The translations under genes were made by a program, and so were the position numbers. DNA of 52,944 bases from a candidate division FCPU426 bacterium (GTDB taxonomy: Bacteria > Oederibacteriota > Muellerivitia > Muellerivitales > Muellerivitaceae): assembly GCA_003136635.1 (NCBI GenBank), contig PLFD01000061.1, positions 22,390 through 75,333 on the forward strand. The letters run 5' to 3'. Below the pieces are notes generated by a model. The model saw only the letters and a list, made by a program, of their open reading frames with translations. It made no database searches and was not told the origin of the DNA. Below, piece by piece: positions 1-7,102 of the stretch; the stretch's first letter is position 1, and each line of letters opens with the position of its first letter.

Positions 1-265
1 CCTTGAAAGGATGGTCGGCCGGAAAAACGCGTGTAGCGTGAAACCAGAAAGTTTTTGAATTGCTAGAATTTTTAAAATCCTTATTAAAGAGATTTAAAAA
101 TAAATGGCTGGGATCACCACAAAAATCAGGATGCTTTTCATAATAATGATCCAAATTAAACCCATTTAGGATTGCAATTATGTCTTTTTCGGGCATTTCA
201 AAGATGCCCTCAAGCGATTTATAAATTGAATCGAAAGACTCGCAATCTAAAACTTTTGTTTTCAT
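1..265 (-). CDS. Unknown protein, C-terminus cut by window edge
   Basis: An open frame starts with ATG at 265 and runs without a stop for 88 codons to the left edge, so only the N-terminal part is visible. The protein is acidic and aromatic-rich, begins MKTKVLDCESFDSIYKSL, and ends at the edge with a WFHATRVFP stretch. I do not recognise the family. No signal peptide or membrane segment is seen. It is divergent from the ParB-like gene and is more AT-rich than that gene, so the two probably have different histories. The continuous frame and natural-looking composition support a real gene, but an isolated partial ORF remains uncertain. Confidence 0.55.
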   Translation of the reverse strand, partial: MKTKVLDCESFDSIYKSLEGIFEMPEKDIIAILNGFNLDHYYEKHPDFCGDPSHLFLNLFNKDFKNSSNSKTFWFHATRVFPADHPFK

Positions 266-568
266 ATAAAATTTCTAACTTTGTGTGAAATCACATTAGT
301 CTTACCATCCAGTCCTAAAACCTTTACAATTTTAACCCTACTCTAAATTTCAAAGCTCGCTAATTTCTAAACAACCTCAAAACCGTTACTAACGTGCTGT
401 TTTTCGTCCCGTTTTTGACCGCAGGTTTAATAAAACCAAACAAAATTTATCGGCAAATAGAATTTTCTTGAACCGGTTTTTGGATACCCGGTAATATTTC
501 ACATATTTATCCATCCCCTATAAAAGCGTCGGGGATTTCGTCCCCTCCAGGGACTCAAGGAGCCAAAT
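266..568. other. AT-rich divergent intergenic region
   Basis: About 300 bases separate the partial left-edge gene from the ParB-like gene. I see no further ORF. It holds a candidate promoter (468-497) for the ParB-like gene and a small GGGGA/TCCCC hairpin (531-545) in its leader. No sequence resembling the common parS palindrome is visible. Confidence 0.5.
468..497 (+). promoter_or_regulatory. Candidate sigma70 promoter for the ParB-like gene
   Basis: TTGAAC at 468-473 and TAATAT at 492-497 are separated by 18 bases. The start codon lies 71 bases further on and is preceded by AAGGAG. The elements match the housekeeping consensus in part only. Confidence 0.4.
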
Positions 569-1588
569 ATGCCGAAAGACCCTATCTTCCTCAAAATACC
601 AATCAAGCGGATCAGGCCCAATCCCAACCAGCCCCGGCGGTTCATTACCCCCAGCGCGATAGAGCAAATGGAGGCTTCCCTTCGGGAGATAGGCCAGCAA
701 ACCCCCGCCAAGGTTCGGGCTCTGACCGAGGCCGAAAGAGCCCAAGACCCCGACCACGACTATGAGCTGATCGGCGGGCATATCCGCCATACGGGGGCCC
801 TGAAAGCAGGGTTAGCCACTCTGGACTGCCTGGTCTTGGACCTTTCCCCCGAACAGGCCGAACTGGCCGGGTTAGTGGACAACCAGACTACCGACATGCA
901 CTGGCTGGACTGGGTAATCGCCATCGAAAAACTAAATCAGGGCCCGGCCAAGTTAAAACAGCAGCAAATTGCCGACCGGTTGGGGGTAACCCAGGCACGG
1001 GTAAATTACGGTTTGAAGGTCGCCAAGGCCTTAACCCCGGCCTCCCGGGATCAAATTTATAAGCAGCTTATAAAATTGGGCCCCGAAAAGGTCCCTGCCG
1101 AGCGGGCGGTACTGGCCTTAGCCGGTTTGGACAACCCCCAAGCAGTCGAAAGGGCCCTGCCGGTATTCCTCGACCGCCGGATGACCGCACCCCAGGCCCA
1201 CAGGCTGGTAAAGCACCTCAAAGAGGGTAAACCCTTGGAGGCATATCATGCCAACGGCAATAATAATGGGCCGTTGGCACAACCAAACCATGCACCTCGG
1301 CTTGTGGCCTCGGCGCAGGTGTCACCAGCCCTCCCCCACCCGGCTCATACCCCCTCGGCCCCGGCGCCGACGTCGGGGGACGCCTTTAATTTCCGTGAAT
1401 ATTGGGAGAAAGTAAAAGCAGATTTAACCGCAGAGGGAGAACCAAAAACTTTATTGGGAGGCATACTGCTGGCTATCATAGGGTTTGCCATTTTGGGCTG
1501 CATAATCGGTTTAGTCTTAAAAATAGTCCTTTGGGTTCTTTCTACGTTCTTTTCCATTCATTTGCCTGACCCACCACCTATACACTAA
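569..1588 (+). CDS. ParB-like protein with C-terminal membrane segment
   Basis: 339 aa. Residues about 8-105 form a ParB/Srx-type N-terminal domain (NPNQPR box near 19; the usual GERR-type box reads GGHIRH). Residues about 133-160 form a helix-turn-helix (QQIADRLGVTQARV), as in ParB/Spo0J DNA-binding proteins. A variable Pro/Ala-rich linker (about 225-270) leads to a strongly hydrophobic segment at about 295-330, predicted to span or insert in the membrane. Normal chromosomal ParB ends in a dimerisation domain instead. No parA or parS is visible nearby. AAGGAG eight bases upstream supports the ATG. GC is clearly above that of the surrounding genes, suggesting acquisition. Partition, regulation or plasmid/phage origin are all possible; the family is sure, the role is not. 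Confidence 0.8.
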   Translation: MPKDPIFLKIPIKRIRPNPNQPRRFITPSAIEQMEASLREIGQQTPAKVRALTEAERAQDPDHDYELIGGHIRHTGALKAGLATLDCLVLDLSPEQAELAGLVDNQTTDMHWLDWVIAIEKLNQGPAKLKQQQIADRLGVTQARVNYGLKVAKALTPASRDQIYKQLIKLGPEKVPAERAVLALAGLDNPQAVERALPVFLDRRMTAPQAHRLVKHLKEGKPLEAYHANGNNNGPLAQPNHAPRLVASAQVSPALPHPAHTPSAPAPTSGDAFNFREYWEKVKADLTAEGEPKTLLGGILLAIIGFAILGCIIGLVLKIVLWVLSTFFSIHLPDPPPIH

Positions 1589-2241
1589 CCGGCCCCCGGC
1601 CAGCCTTCTTTGCCGATTAAGGGTACAAACCTCACGGGGTAAAGGGTCTTTTCCTGATAACCGTCTTTGGACCGTTTGACTACCCGCATCAGGTTTTGCT
1701 CTTCCCGTTTACCCACGGGAATCACCAAGACTCCCCCGACCTTTAGCTGGGCCAGCAGAGAGGACGGCACGCGGGGGCTGCCCGCCGTTACCAGAATAGC
1801 GTCGAAGGGAGATTCGTCTTCCCATCCCAAAGTGCCGTCCCCGAGTTTCACCTGGATGTTAGCCAAACCCATTTCTTTAAACTTCGTTTCCGCCTGGGCC
1901 AACAAAGCGGAATCCCGCTCCACCCCATAAACCTGGGCGACCAATGGGGAAAGGACCGCCACCGAATAGCCGCTACCCACCCCCACTTCCAAAACCCGGA
2001 AGGCCGGTTGGGGTTCAATGAGTTCGATCATGGAAGCGACGATATAGGGTTGGCTAATGGTTTGACCAGATTCAATCGGAAGCGGCCCATCTTCATAAGC
2101 TTTGTTCTGGAATTGGGGAGGAACAAAAAGGTGCCGGGGAACATCCCGCATCGCCTGAAGCACCCGGGGATCACGAATACCCCGTTTTTCCAGTTGTTCC
2201 TTCACCATCGCGTGACGTTCGTCTGAACGGCTGGTATCCAA
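1585..2241 (-). CDS. pcm: Protein-L-isoaspartate O-methyltransferase
   Basis: 218 aa, usual for the family. It uses SAM to methylate L-isoaspartyl residues in aged proteins, starting their repair, in the cytoplasm. The SAM-binding motif I VLEVGVGSGYS is at 83-93 and the family motif TISQPY at 61-66; FVPLIGKEGW sits near the C-terminus as in E. coli Pcm. The chosen start is TTG (2241), with AGGA overlapping the mazF stop codon 12 bases upstream; an ATG at codon 12 is an alternative. It is the last gene of a mazE-mazF-pcm run and overlaps the convergent ParB-like gene by 4 bases. Its first 28 codons recur upstream of mazE (2904-2995), so this gene seems to have been separated from its original promoter by the toxin-antitoxin module. 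Confidence 0.93.
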   Translation of the reverse strand: MDTSRSDERHAMVKEQLEKRGIRDPRVLQAMRDVPRHLFVPPQFQNKAYEDGPLPIESGQTISQPYIVASMIELIEPQPAFRVLEVGVGSGYSVAVLSPLVAQVYGVERDSALLAQAETKFKEMGLANIQVKLGDGTLGWEDESPFDAILVTAGSPRVPSSLLAQLKVGGVLVIPVGKREEQNLMRVVKRSKDGYQEKTLYPVRFVPLIGKEGWPGAG

Positions 2242-2245
2242 AAGA
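2155..2245. repeat. Direct repeat copy A (5' end of pcm)
   Basis: This stretch is repeated at an exact offset of 750 bases (2904-2995), with identity of roughly 84 per cent by eye. It covers the pcm TTG start and the first 28 codons or so. The two copies bracket mazEF. Confidence 0.85.
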
Positions 2246-2252
2246 CTTTTTC

Positions 2253-2588
2253 CTATTCAATCATCAGAAGGGTTGAAACCTTGTTCATGACTTCTTTGAG
2301 TACGGTCGCGGGAGCCTTTCCCTTATAAGTCGCTTTTCGTTCTCTCCAATCCAGATTTTTCAGATGATCGGAAAGAACGACGCCCTGCACCGAACCAGAA
2401 GTCAGCGCCACCTCAAATGGGTATCCTTTTGACTGGGAAGTAATGGGGCACATGACCGCCAATCCCGTCTTTCGGTTGTATTCCCTGGGCGACAAAACCA
2501 AAGCGGGGCGGTGTCCCGCCTGTTCCCTGCCTGCTTGCGGCGTGAAATTCAGCCAAATGACATCTCCACGATCAGGGGTATAGTCCAT
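2253..2588 (-). CDS. mazF: MazF/PemK-family endoribonuclease toxin
   Basis: 111 aa, standard length. MazF toxins cut single-stranded mRNA at short motifs and are held inactive by MazE. The N-terminal GDVIWLNF strand (8-15), RPALVLSP (27-34) and the central VMCPITSQ strand are typical of the SH3-like PemK fold and include the conserved Arg and Thr used in catalysis. The start lies 3 bases after the mazE stop, so translation is probably coupled. The mRNA seems to continue into pcm, whose ribosome-binding site overlaps the mazF stop. Which RNA motif it cuts cannot be read from sequence. Confidence 0.92.
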   Translation of the reverse strand: MDYTPDRGDVIWLNFTPQAGREQAGHRPALVLSPREYNRKTGLAVMCPITSQSKGYPFEVALTSGSVQGVVLSDHLKNLDWRERKATYKGKAPATVLKEVMNKVSTLLMIE

Positions 2589-2591
2589 GAA

Positions 2592-2831
2592 TTACCAGAC
2601 CTCTTTCCCCACCGGACGGCCGGTTTCGATCTCTCCGTGAAGATTTTCAGGTTTCACTTTCGACAACAATTCCTTAAGCGACGGTTTAGACAACGTCGGC
2701 GTAATTAAAAGATGCCCTTTGCTTTCCGTTATTTCGATGGGCGCTCCCACCCTTACCTTCATATGCTCGGCCATCGTTTTAGGGATTCGCAGAGCAAGAC
2801 TGTTCCCCCATTTTTGAAGCACTGTTTTCAT
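2592..2831 (-). CDS. mazE: MazE-family antitoxin (AbrB-like)
   Basis: 79 aa from the ATG at 2831, chosen because GGAG lies about 9 bases upstream; the longer frame would start upstream of the promoter. Residues 1-45 form a SpoVT/AbrB-type swapped-hairpin DNA-binding domain (LQKWGNSLALRIPKTMAE, then a beta-rich GAPIEITESKGHLLI). The C-terminal half is the flexible part that would wrap and block MazF. Antitoxins of this family also repress their own operon. A palindrome over the -10 box (2851-2873) fits that. Confidence 0.93.
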   Translation of the reverse strand: MKTVLQKWGNSLALRIPKTMAEHMKVRVGAPIEITESKGHLLITPTLSKPSLKELLSKVKPENLHGEIETGRPVGKEVW

Positions 2832-2850
2832 TTGGAACTCCTTTATTTGA

Positions 2851-2873
2851 ATGTATATACAATGAGTATACAT
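2851..2873. promoter_or_regulatory. Candidate MazE operator palindrome
   Basis: ATGTATA (2851-2857) and TATACAT (2867-2873) form a perfect inverted repeat with a 9-base spacer. It covers the -10 box and the expected transcription start of mazEF. Its place and AT-rich, alternating character fit autorepression by a MazE or MazEF complex. The assignment is inferred from position. Confidence 0.6.
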
Positions 2874-2893
2874 TTCCCAAAGCAAAATGTCAA
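2865..2893 (-). promoter_or_regulatory. Strong sigma70 promoter for mazEF(-pcm)
   Basis: On the minus strand TTGACA (2893-2888, a perfect -35) is followed after 17 bases by TATACT (2870-2865). This is the best promoter match noticed in the window. It directs transcription into mazE and starts just inside the duplicated pcm 5' fragment. Confidence 0.75.
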
Positions 2894-2903
2894 AGGTCGC
2901 TTC

Positions 2904-2995
2904 CTTAAAGCACCCACGGATCGTGGATCCCCCGTTTTTCCAGTTGTTCCCTCACCATCGCGTGGCGTTCGTCTAGACGACTGTTATCCAAAAAG
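2904..2995 (-). pseudogene. Remnant of the first 28 codons of pcm
   Basis: Reading the minus strand from TTG at 2991 gives a frame close to the pcm N-terminus: shared segments include DERHAMV, EQLEKRGI and DP-VL. It runs into TAA where intact pcm has a Gln codon (codon 29). The fragment is the second copy of the direct repeat at 2155-2245. It has several substitutions, so the duplication is not very recent. I read it as the original 5' end of pcm, cut off when mazEF arrived with or beside a replacement 5' end, or as the residue of a tandem duplication. Confidence 0.8.
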
Positions 2996-3170
2996 CACCT
3001 ACCTAAAAAACATAGAAGAGAAAGTTATAAGACAATCTCTTATAAAAATTTTTCCTTTTCCCAATCTGGATCCCCGTCGTAGACAATACCTTCTACAATA
3101 CACATCGTTTAAATGTTTCCTAAAACGAGAACCCCTTACCTTTTGAACGAAGAGAGGGTTTAAAACTTGC

Positions 3171-4220
3171 TTAAATACTTTCTTTTTCGAAGCGTTTTTT
3201 AAAAATGTTTAGCTTGCCGAATTTCAATAACAAATTCCCCAATACCGCAACAAACAAAGAAATAAACGGACCCGTAAACACCAAAAGCCAGGGCGAAGTG
3301 GGAACCCAAAATGACATTCCCCGGTTCGGAACGGAAATCCGGTCATAATATTTTGACGCGTTCACCAAAACACCATTGGTATTAAAACTGTAGAACATAG
3401 TGCCTCTCGATGTATAAACATCGATTTCATCTTGGCCGGAAGGAACTATTACAAAACTCCCGCCGCCCGCATCCACATACCAGCTTCTCATAAATTTCCA
3501 GTTCGGGTCATAAACTTGAATCCGGCTGCAAGGTAATGGAACAACATACAACCCGTTTCCGGTCTCGATCACTTTGTCTGAATATCCGACAGGCCACTCA
3601 AAGGATGGCGGCAACCAGTTCACTCCCCCTGCCGCTGATAACCAAGTCAAAAGAAAACCGCCCATGCCAATGACCATTAGAGTTTTGGCGACATATTTAA
3701 CGAATTGAGGAGCAAAACCCTTATTGGCTTCCAAGGAAATAGACTTCTCAGCTTTTAACGCCAAAAGGCATTTTCGTTTGTTGCAATAATAATTTCCGGG
3801 ACCTTTAGTAAGACATCGAAAGCAAAACCATTTTCGGCAATGGTAGCAAACCCTTTCGGCTTCACGATCCCGATGACGGTGGCACAAATGCTCTAGTTTT
3901 GTCGTTTTTTTGTTTTCTCCTAGAGAACAATGAGAACAAACCCTTCCCGAATTATATTTATAGTTGTAGTTGAAATTTAAGGCTTGATCCCAAAACTGTT
4001 CGCCGCATCGCGGGCACCTTAACTGGCTATAACGCCAGCCGCAGAAAGCAATTGCAGCCATACAAAACGTCAAAAAAATGAACCCCATGTCATCACTGAT
4101 GATTCCATGCGTTAAAATTTGAACTATGAAATAACCCGGCAGTAATAAAATAAAAAACAAAACCGAACATAACCAAAATGTTCTTAACCGAAAAAAAATT
4201 GAATAATCAGAGTTTTTCAT
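3171..4220 (-). CDS. Zinc-finger membrane protein of unknown function
   Basis: 349 aa from ATG 4220, chosen because GGCGG lies about 8 bases upstream; an ATG at 4247 has no ribosome-binding site. Two hydrophobic helices (about 15-35 and 45-62) are followed by a zinc-ribbon-like set (CPRC near 69 and CSHC near 95). Next is a B-box-like cluster at about 112-151, with C/H spacing CHRHRDREAERVCYHCRKWFCFRC written here only as alternating CxH, CxxC and CxxC pairs. Two more hydrophobic helices follow, one near 170-190 and one near the C-terminus, with a beta-rich soluble part between them. I do not recognise the whole protein. Zinc binding and membrane location are well supported; a sensor or quality-control role would be a guess. 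Confidence 0.72.
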   Translation of the reverse strand: MKNSDYSIFFRLRTFWLCSVLFFILLLPGYFIVQILTHGIISDDMGFIFLTFCMAAIAFCGWRYSQLRCPRCGEQFWDQALNFNYNYKYNSGRVCSHCSLGENKKTTKLEHLCHRHRDREAERVCYHCRKWFCFRCLTKGPGNYYCNKRKCLLALKAEKSISLEANKGFAPQFVKYVAKTLMVIGMGGFLLTWLSAAGGVNWLPPSFEWPVGYSDKVIETGNGLYVVPLPCSRIQVYDPNWKFMRSWYVDAGGGSFVIVPSGQDEIDVYTSRGTMFYSFNTNGVLVNASKYYDRISVPNRGMSFWVPTSPWLLVFTGPFISLFVAVLGNLLLKFGKLNIFKKRFEKESI

Positions 4221-4267
4221 TTTGAATTGCCGCCCCGTCATGAACATTTTTCAGATCATATTTAATA

Positions 4268-4307
4268 AAAAAAGGGCGATGAAAATTATTTCTCATCGCC
4301 CTTTCTG
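4268..4307 (-). terminator. Intrinsic terminator after the exported cyclophilin gene
   Basis: AAGGGCGATGA pairs with TCATCGCCCTT around a short loop. On the minus strand the stem is followed by a run of T. It lies 27 bases past the stop of the cyclophilin gene at 4334. The A-run on the other side could let it work in both directions. Confidence 0.8.
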
Positions 4308-4333
4308 CTTCCCTAAAATTCTATTATCCAGTA

Positions 4334-4840
4334 CTATTTCCCGCCGCTCAAAAGCGTCACTTTGAGCATCTTGTCGCCCTGGCGGAGTTTCATGGCATTG
4401 TCCATGCCCTTCACCACTTTGCCAAAGATGCAATAGTTGCCGTCCAATTGCGGCAGATCATCCAGGCAAATATAAAACTGGCTGGTGGCCGAATTGGGAT
4501 CGTTGGTGCGGGCCATACCTAAAGCGCCTTTCACATGCTTGTGGGCTGTGATTTCCAAAGGAATGGACTTGTCCGAACCGCCGTTACCGGTGCCCGTCGG
4601 GTCGCCGCCCTGGATCACAAAACCAGGAACATAACGGTGAAAAGTCAGGCCGTCGTAAAAACCCTTGGATACCAGATCAACGAAATTCTGGGTGGTGGTG
4701 GGCACATCGGAAAAAAGCTCTACCACAATGGTTCCCTGGGTGGTTTTAATCTTCACCTTGGGATTTTCAGCCCAGCTCGAAGCCGCTGTCAAAGTGCCCA
4801 TCAACAACGTCAAAATCAAAACTGTCGCAATTTTCTTCAT
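4334..4840 (-). CDS. Exported cyclophilin-type peptidyl-prolyl isomerase
   Basis: 168 aa. Cyclophilins speed cis-trans isomerisation of Xaa-Pro bonds during folding. A signal peptide (MKKIATVLILTLLMG...AAASSWA) covers about residues 1-24, so the enzyme should act in the periplasm. The single cyclophilin domain carries [15 protein letters not shown] with the catalytic Arg, then ARTNDPNSATSQFYI and a C-terminal DGNYCIFGKV. It lies downstream of a paralogue without a signal peptide (4984-5502). The 143 bases between the two genes hold a long palindromic element, so they need not be one transcript. A terminator follows the gene. Confidence 0.92.
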   Translation of the reverse strand: MKKIATVLILTLLMGTLTAASSWAENPKVKIKTTQGTIVVELFSDVPTTTQNFVDLVSKGFYDGLTFHRYVPGFVIQGGDPTGTGNGGSDKSIPLEITAHKHVKGALGMARTNDPNSATSQFYICLDDLPQLDGNYCIFGKVVKGMDNAMKLRQGDKMLKVTLLSGGK

Positions 4841-4870
4841 CGTCCTATCTCCTCAAATTTTGGAATTTAA

Positions 4871-4959
4871 CTCTCGCCCCTTGCGGGAGAGGGTAGGGTG
4901 AGGGGTAATTACAAAAAGTCAGGCCACCCTCACCCCGGCCCTCTCCCCTCAAGGGAGAG
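4871..4959. repeat. REP-like palindromic intergenic element
   Basis: The left arm (4871-4906) and right arm (4924-4959) are largely complementary. Each arm also folds on itself (CTCTC..GGGAG and CTCTCCC..GGGAGAG). The GC-rich CCCTCACCC / CTCTCCC wording resembles extragenic palindromes I recall from many unrelated bacterial genomes. It lies between two cyclophilin genes and codes for nothing visible. Confidence 0.75.
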
Positions 4960-4983
4960 GGGGGTAAAACATTGAATTAAATT

Positions 4984-5502
4984 TTATTCAATCACCGAAA
5001 CTTTGATCATCTTGTCGCCTTTACGTAAAGCCAAAGCCTTATCAAGTCCTTCTAAAACCTTGCCGAAAACCGCGTAGCTTCCGTCCAAAAAGGGAGTATC
5101 GGCGAGGCAAACATAAAACTGGCTGGAGGCGGAGTTGGGATCCTGTGAACGGGCCATACCCAAAGCGCCCTTAACGTGTTTGTATTTGGTAATCTCCAAT
5201 GGAATATTTTTATCCGAACCACCCATACCGGTGCCCTGCGGATCGCCGCCCTGAATAACAAACCCCGGCTCGTAACGGTGAAAGGTTAAGCCGTCATAAA
5301 AACCGCTTTTCGTCAGTTCTATAAAGTTTTTATGGGTGGCGGGAACATCCTTATAAATTTCAGCGATAAAAACTCCCTGGGTGGTTTCAAACTTAACCCG
5401 GGGATGCGACGAAGGGGCGGCTTTAGCGGCGGAAGTTTTTTTAACGATCTTTTTGGCTTTAGGTTTGTTCTGAACTTTGCCTTTTTTCTTTTTGACGTCC
5501 AT
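4984..5502 (-). CDS. Cyclophilin-type peptidyl-prolyl isomerase with Lys-rich N-terminus
   Basis: 172 aa from ATG 5502, preceded by GGGAGAAG about 8 bases upstream; the longer frame from 5538 lacks such a site. There is no signal peptide. Residues 1-30 are Lys-rich ([20 protein letters not shown]), a basic tail that could contact nucleic acid or membrane, though this is inference. The cyclophilin domain follows, with [15 protein letters not shown] and [10 protein letters not shown]. It is closely similar to the exported paralogue at 4334-4840 over the whole domain, suggesting local duplication and division between cytoplasm and periplasm. Confidence 0.92.
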   Translation of the reverse strand: MDVKKKKGKVQNKPKAKKIVKKTSAAKAAPSSHPRVKFETTQGVFIAEIYKDVPATHKNFIELTKSGFYDGLTFHRYEPGFVIQGGDPQGTGMGGSDKNIPLEITKYKHVKGALGMARSQDPNSASSQFYVCLADTPFLDGSYAVFGKVLEGLDKALALRKGDKMIKVSVIE

Positions 5503-5610
5503 GGTTTCTTCTCCCGAATGGTTTAAACAGCGGTTCACTCAACCGTCGTTATCATAATGACGAGCTTCGCCATCGTCATCCGTCATTTTGCCTTTTTATA
5601 CATTTACCCC

Positions 5611-5724
5611 AAAGGCTTTTCACCACAGAGTTCACAAAGTGCACAGGGTAAAACCTCATTATTTTGATTTTTAAATCTTTAAAGCCTTACTCTGTGCCCT
5701 CTGTGACTCTGTGGTGAAAGCCTT
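5611..5724. repeat. Long imperfect inverted repeat (CACCACAGAG type)
   Basis: The left arm (5611-5648, AAAGGCTTTTCACCACAGAG...) pairs with the right arm (about 5690-5724, ...CTCTGTGGTGAAAGCCTT) around an AT-rich centre. It stands alone between the cyclophilin gene and tRNA-Glu. The CACAGAG wording resembles hairpin repeats I recall in intergenic regions of many environmental bacteria. No coding capacity. Confidence 0.75.
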
Positions 5725-5755
5725 AAGTTTTCAGGGTTTTCCGCCCGTTCATTTC

Positions 5756-5784
5756 TTGACTTCGACCCCTCCCTACCCTAGAAT
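5756..5784 (+). promoter_or_regulatory. Sigma70 promoter for tRNA-Glu (and probably argC)
   Basis: TTGACT (5756-5761), a 17-base spacer and TAGAAT (5779-5784). The expected start at about 5791 is some 22 bases before the tRNA. No terminator is seen between the tRNA and argC. Confidence 0.75.
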
Positions 5785-5812
5785 TTCCTCTCTTTTGTCA
5801 GGCTTTTGAGCC

Positions 5813-5888
5813 GACCCCATCGTCTAGAGGCCTAGGACACCTGGTTTTCATCCAGGCAACACGAGTTCGAATCTCGTTGGGGTCACCA
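5813..5888 (+). tRNA. tRNA-Glu (anticodon TTC)
   Basis: 76 bases with CCA encoded. The acceptor arm GACCCCA pairs with TGGGGTC. The anticodon stem CCTGG/CCAGG encloses the loop TTTTCAT, giving anticodon TTC. The T-arm carries GTTCGAATC. A good promoter lies just upstream, and argC begins 47 bases downstream. Confidence 0.97.
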
Positions 5889-5934
5889 ATTTTCTAACAA
5901 CACCCTTCACCAATTTCCCTAAAGCGAGGGACCT

Positions 5935-6990
5935 ATGATTAAAGTCGGAATTTACGGAGCCACCGGTTACATGGGCGGCGAAGCCCTTCGCGTTTTGATG
6001 AACCATCCCGAAGTTGAAATTGCCTGGGCTACCAGCCGCAGCGATGCCCAAGTCGCGGATTATCACCCCAACCTTTACGGCGAAAACATTCATTTTATCC
6101 GCCCGGACCAAACCACTCCAGTGGACGTGGTTTTTATGGCCCTGCCGACCGGAACCCCTCAAGAGCTCGCTCCCAAGTTTCTAAAAGAAGGCGCTAAAGT
6201 AATTGATTTAGGCGCGGACTTTCGTTTGAGCGACCGAAAAACCTGGGAAAAGGTTTACAACAAGAAACACAAAAGCTGGAATTTGGCGAAAGAAGCCGTT
6301 TATGGCATTCCTGAGCTTCACCGGGAAGATATTAAGAACGCCAGAGTCATCGCCAACCCCGGCTGTTTTGCTTCTGCCGCCATTTTGGGTTTAGCGCCAT
6401 TGGTGAAAGCCAACTTGATTGACACGACTAAAATCGTGGTCGATGGTCTTTCGGGAACCGCCGGTGTGGGAGCCGAATTGTCCCGTCCTGCCCATCATGC
6501 CGAAATTGGCAACAACTTGATTCCCTACAACGTGGTCGGTCATCGCCACACCTTTGAGGCTGAACAAGAACTCGGTCTTTTAAGTAAAAAGAAAGTCAAA
6601 ATCAGCTTCACGCCGGTTTATGTCCCCATCGTCCGGGGCATTTTGGATATTTGTCATGCCTTCTCAACCAAAAAAGTAACCCGCGCGAAATTACTGGCAC
6701 TCTATAAAGAATTCTATAAAGACGAGTATTTCGTAAAGGTTTATGACTTGCCTAAAGAAGAAAAAGCCTCCTGGCAGTACAAACCTTATCCCTGGGTGAA
6801 TAGCGTGTCCGGCACTAACTTTTCTTATATCGGCTTGGATGTGGATGAAGCCCGCGGCCGCATTGTGGTTTTCAGCGTTTTGGATAGCATCGGTAAGGGC
6901 GGCGCTCATGTGGGGGTTCAAAACATGAACCTGATGTTCGGCTTGGACGAAACGACCGGATTGACCGCGCGTGGCCTGCACCCAATCTAA
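5935..6990 (+). CDS. argC: N-acetyl-gamma-glutamyl-phosphate reductase
   Basis: 351 aa, normal length. It catalyses the third step of arginine synthesis, NADPH-dependent reduction of N-acetylglutamyl phosphate to the semialdehyde. The NADP-binding loop GATGYMGGEALRVL is at 8-21, the catalytic Cys in NPGCFASAA is C144, and the His pair in GHRHTFEAE lies near 203-205. GAGGG upstream of ATG 5935 sets the start. It follows tRNA-Glu by 47 bases without a terminator, so the two may share a transcript. argB, the enzyme before it in the pathway, is at 39117; argJ and argD are not in the window. Confidence 0.96.
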   Translation: MIKVGIYGATGYMGGEALRVLMNHPEVEIAWATSRSDAQVADYHPNLYGENIHFIRPDQTTPVDVVFMALPTGTPQELAPKFLKEGAKVIDLGADFRLSDRKTWEKVYNKKHKSWNLAKEAVYGIPELHREDIKNARVIANPGCFASAAILGLAPLVKANLIDTTKIVVDGLSGTAGVGAELSRPAHHAEIGNNLIPYNVVGHRHTFEAEQELGLLSKKKVKISFTPVYVPIVRGILDICHAFSTKKVTRAKLLALYKEFYKDEYFVKVYDLPKEEKASWQYKPYPWVNSVSGTNFSYIGLDVDEARGRIVVFSVLDSIGKGGAHVGVQNMNLMFGLDETTGLTARGLHPI

Positions 6991-7102
6991 GAAAAGTTAG
7001 GAATTAGAAGTTTTGAGTTCGGAGTGAATGTTTATTTTTGAATCTTCGATTCAAAAATTTCAATAACTTCTAACTTTAAACTACAAACTCATCACTTTTC
7101 TT

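Noticed and set aside
266..568. Possible parS site for the ParB-like protein
   Set aside because: I found no TGTTTCACGTGAAACA-like palindrome, and the protein's own binding site is unknown.
2712..3146. 144-codon open frame on the plus strand across the mazE region
   Set aside because: It runs antisense through mazE, its promoter and the pcm remnant; no motif and no start signal.
5848..6162. 104-codon open frame on the minus strand
   Set aside because: It overlaps tRNA-Glu and the start of argC, both certain.
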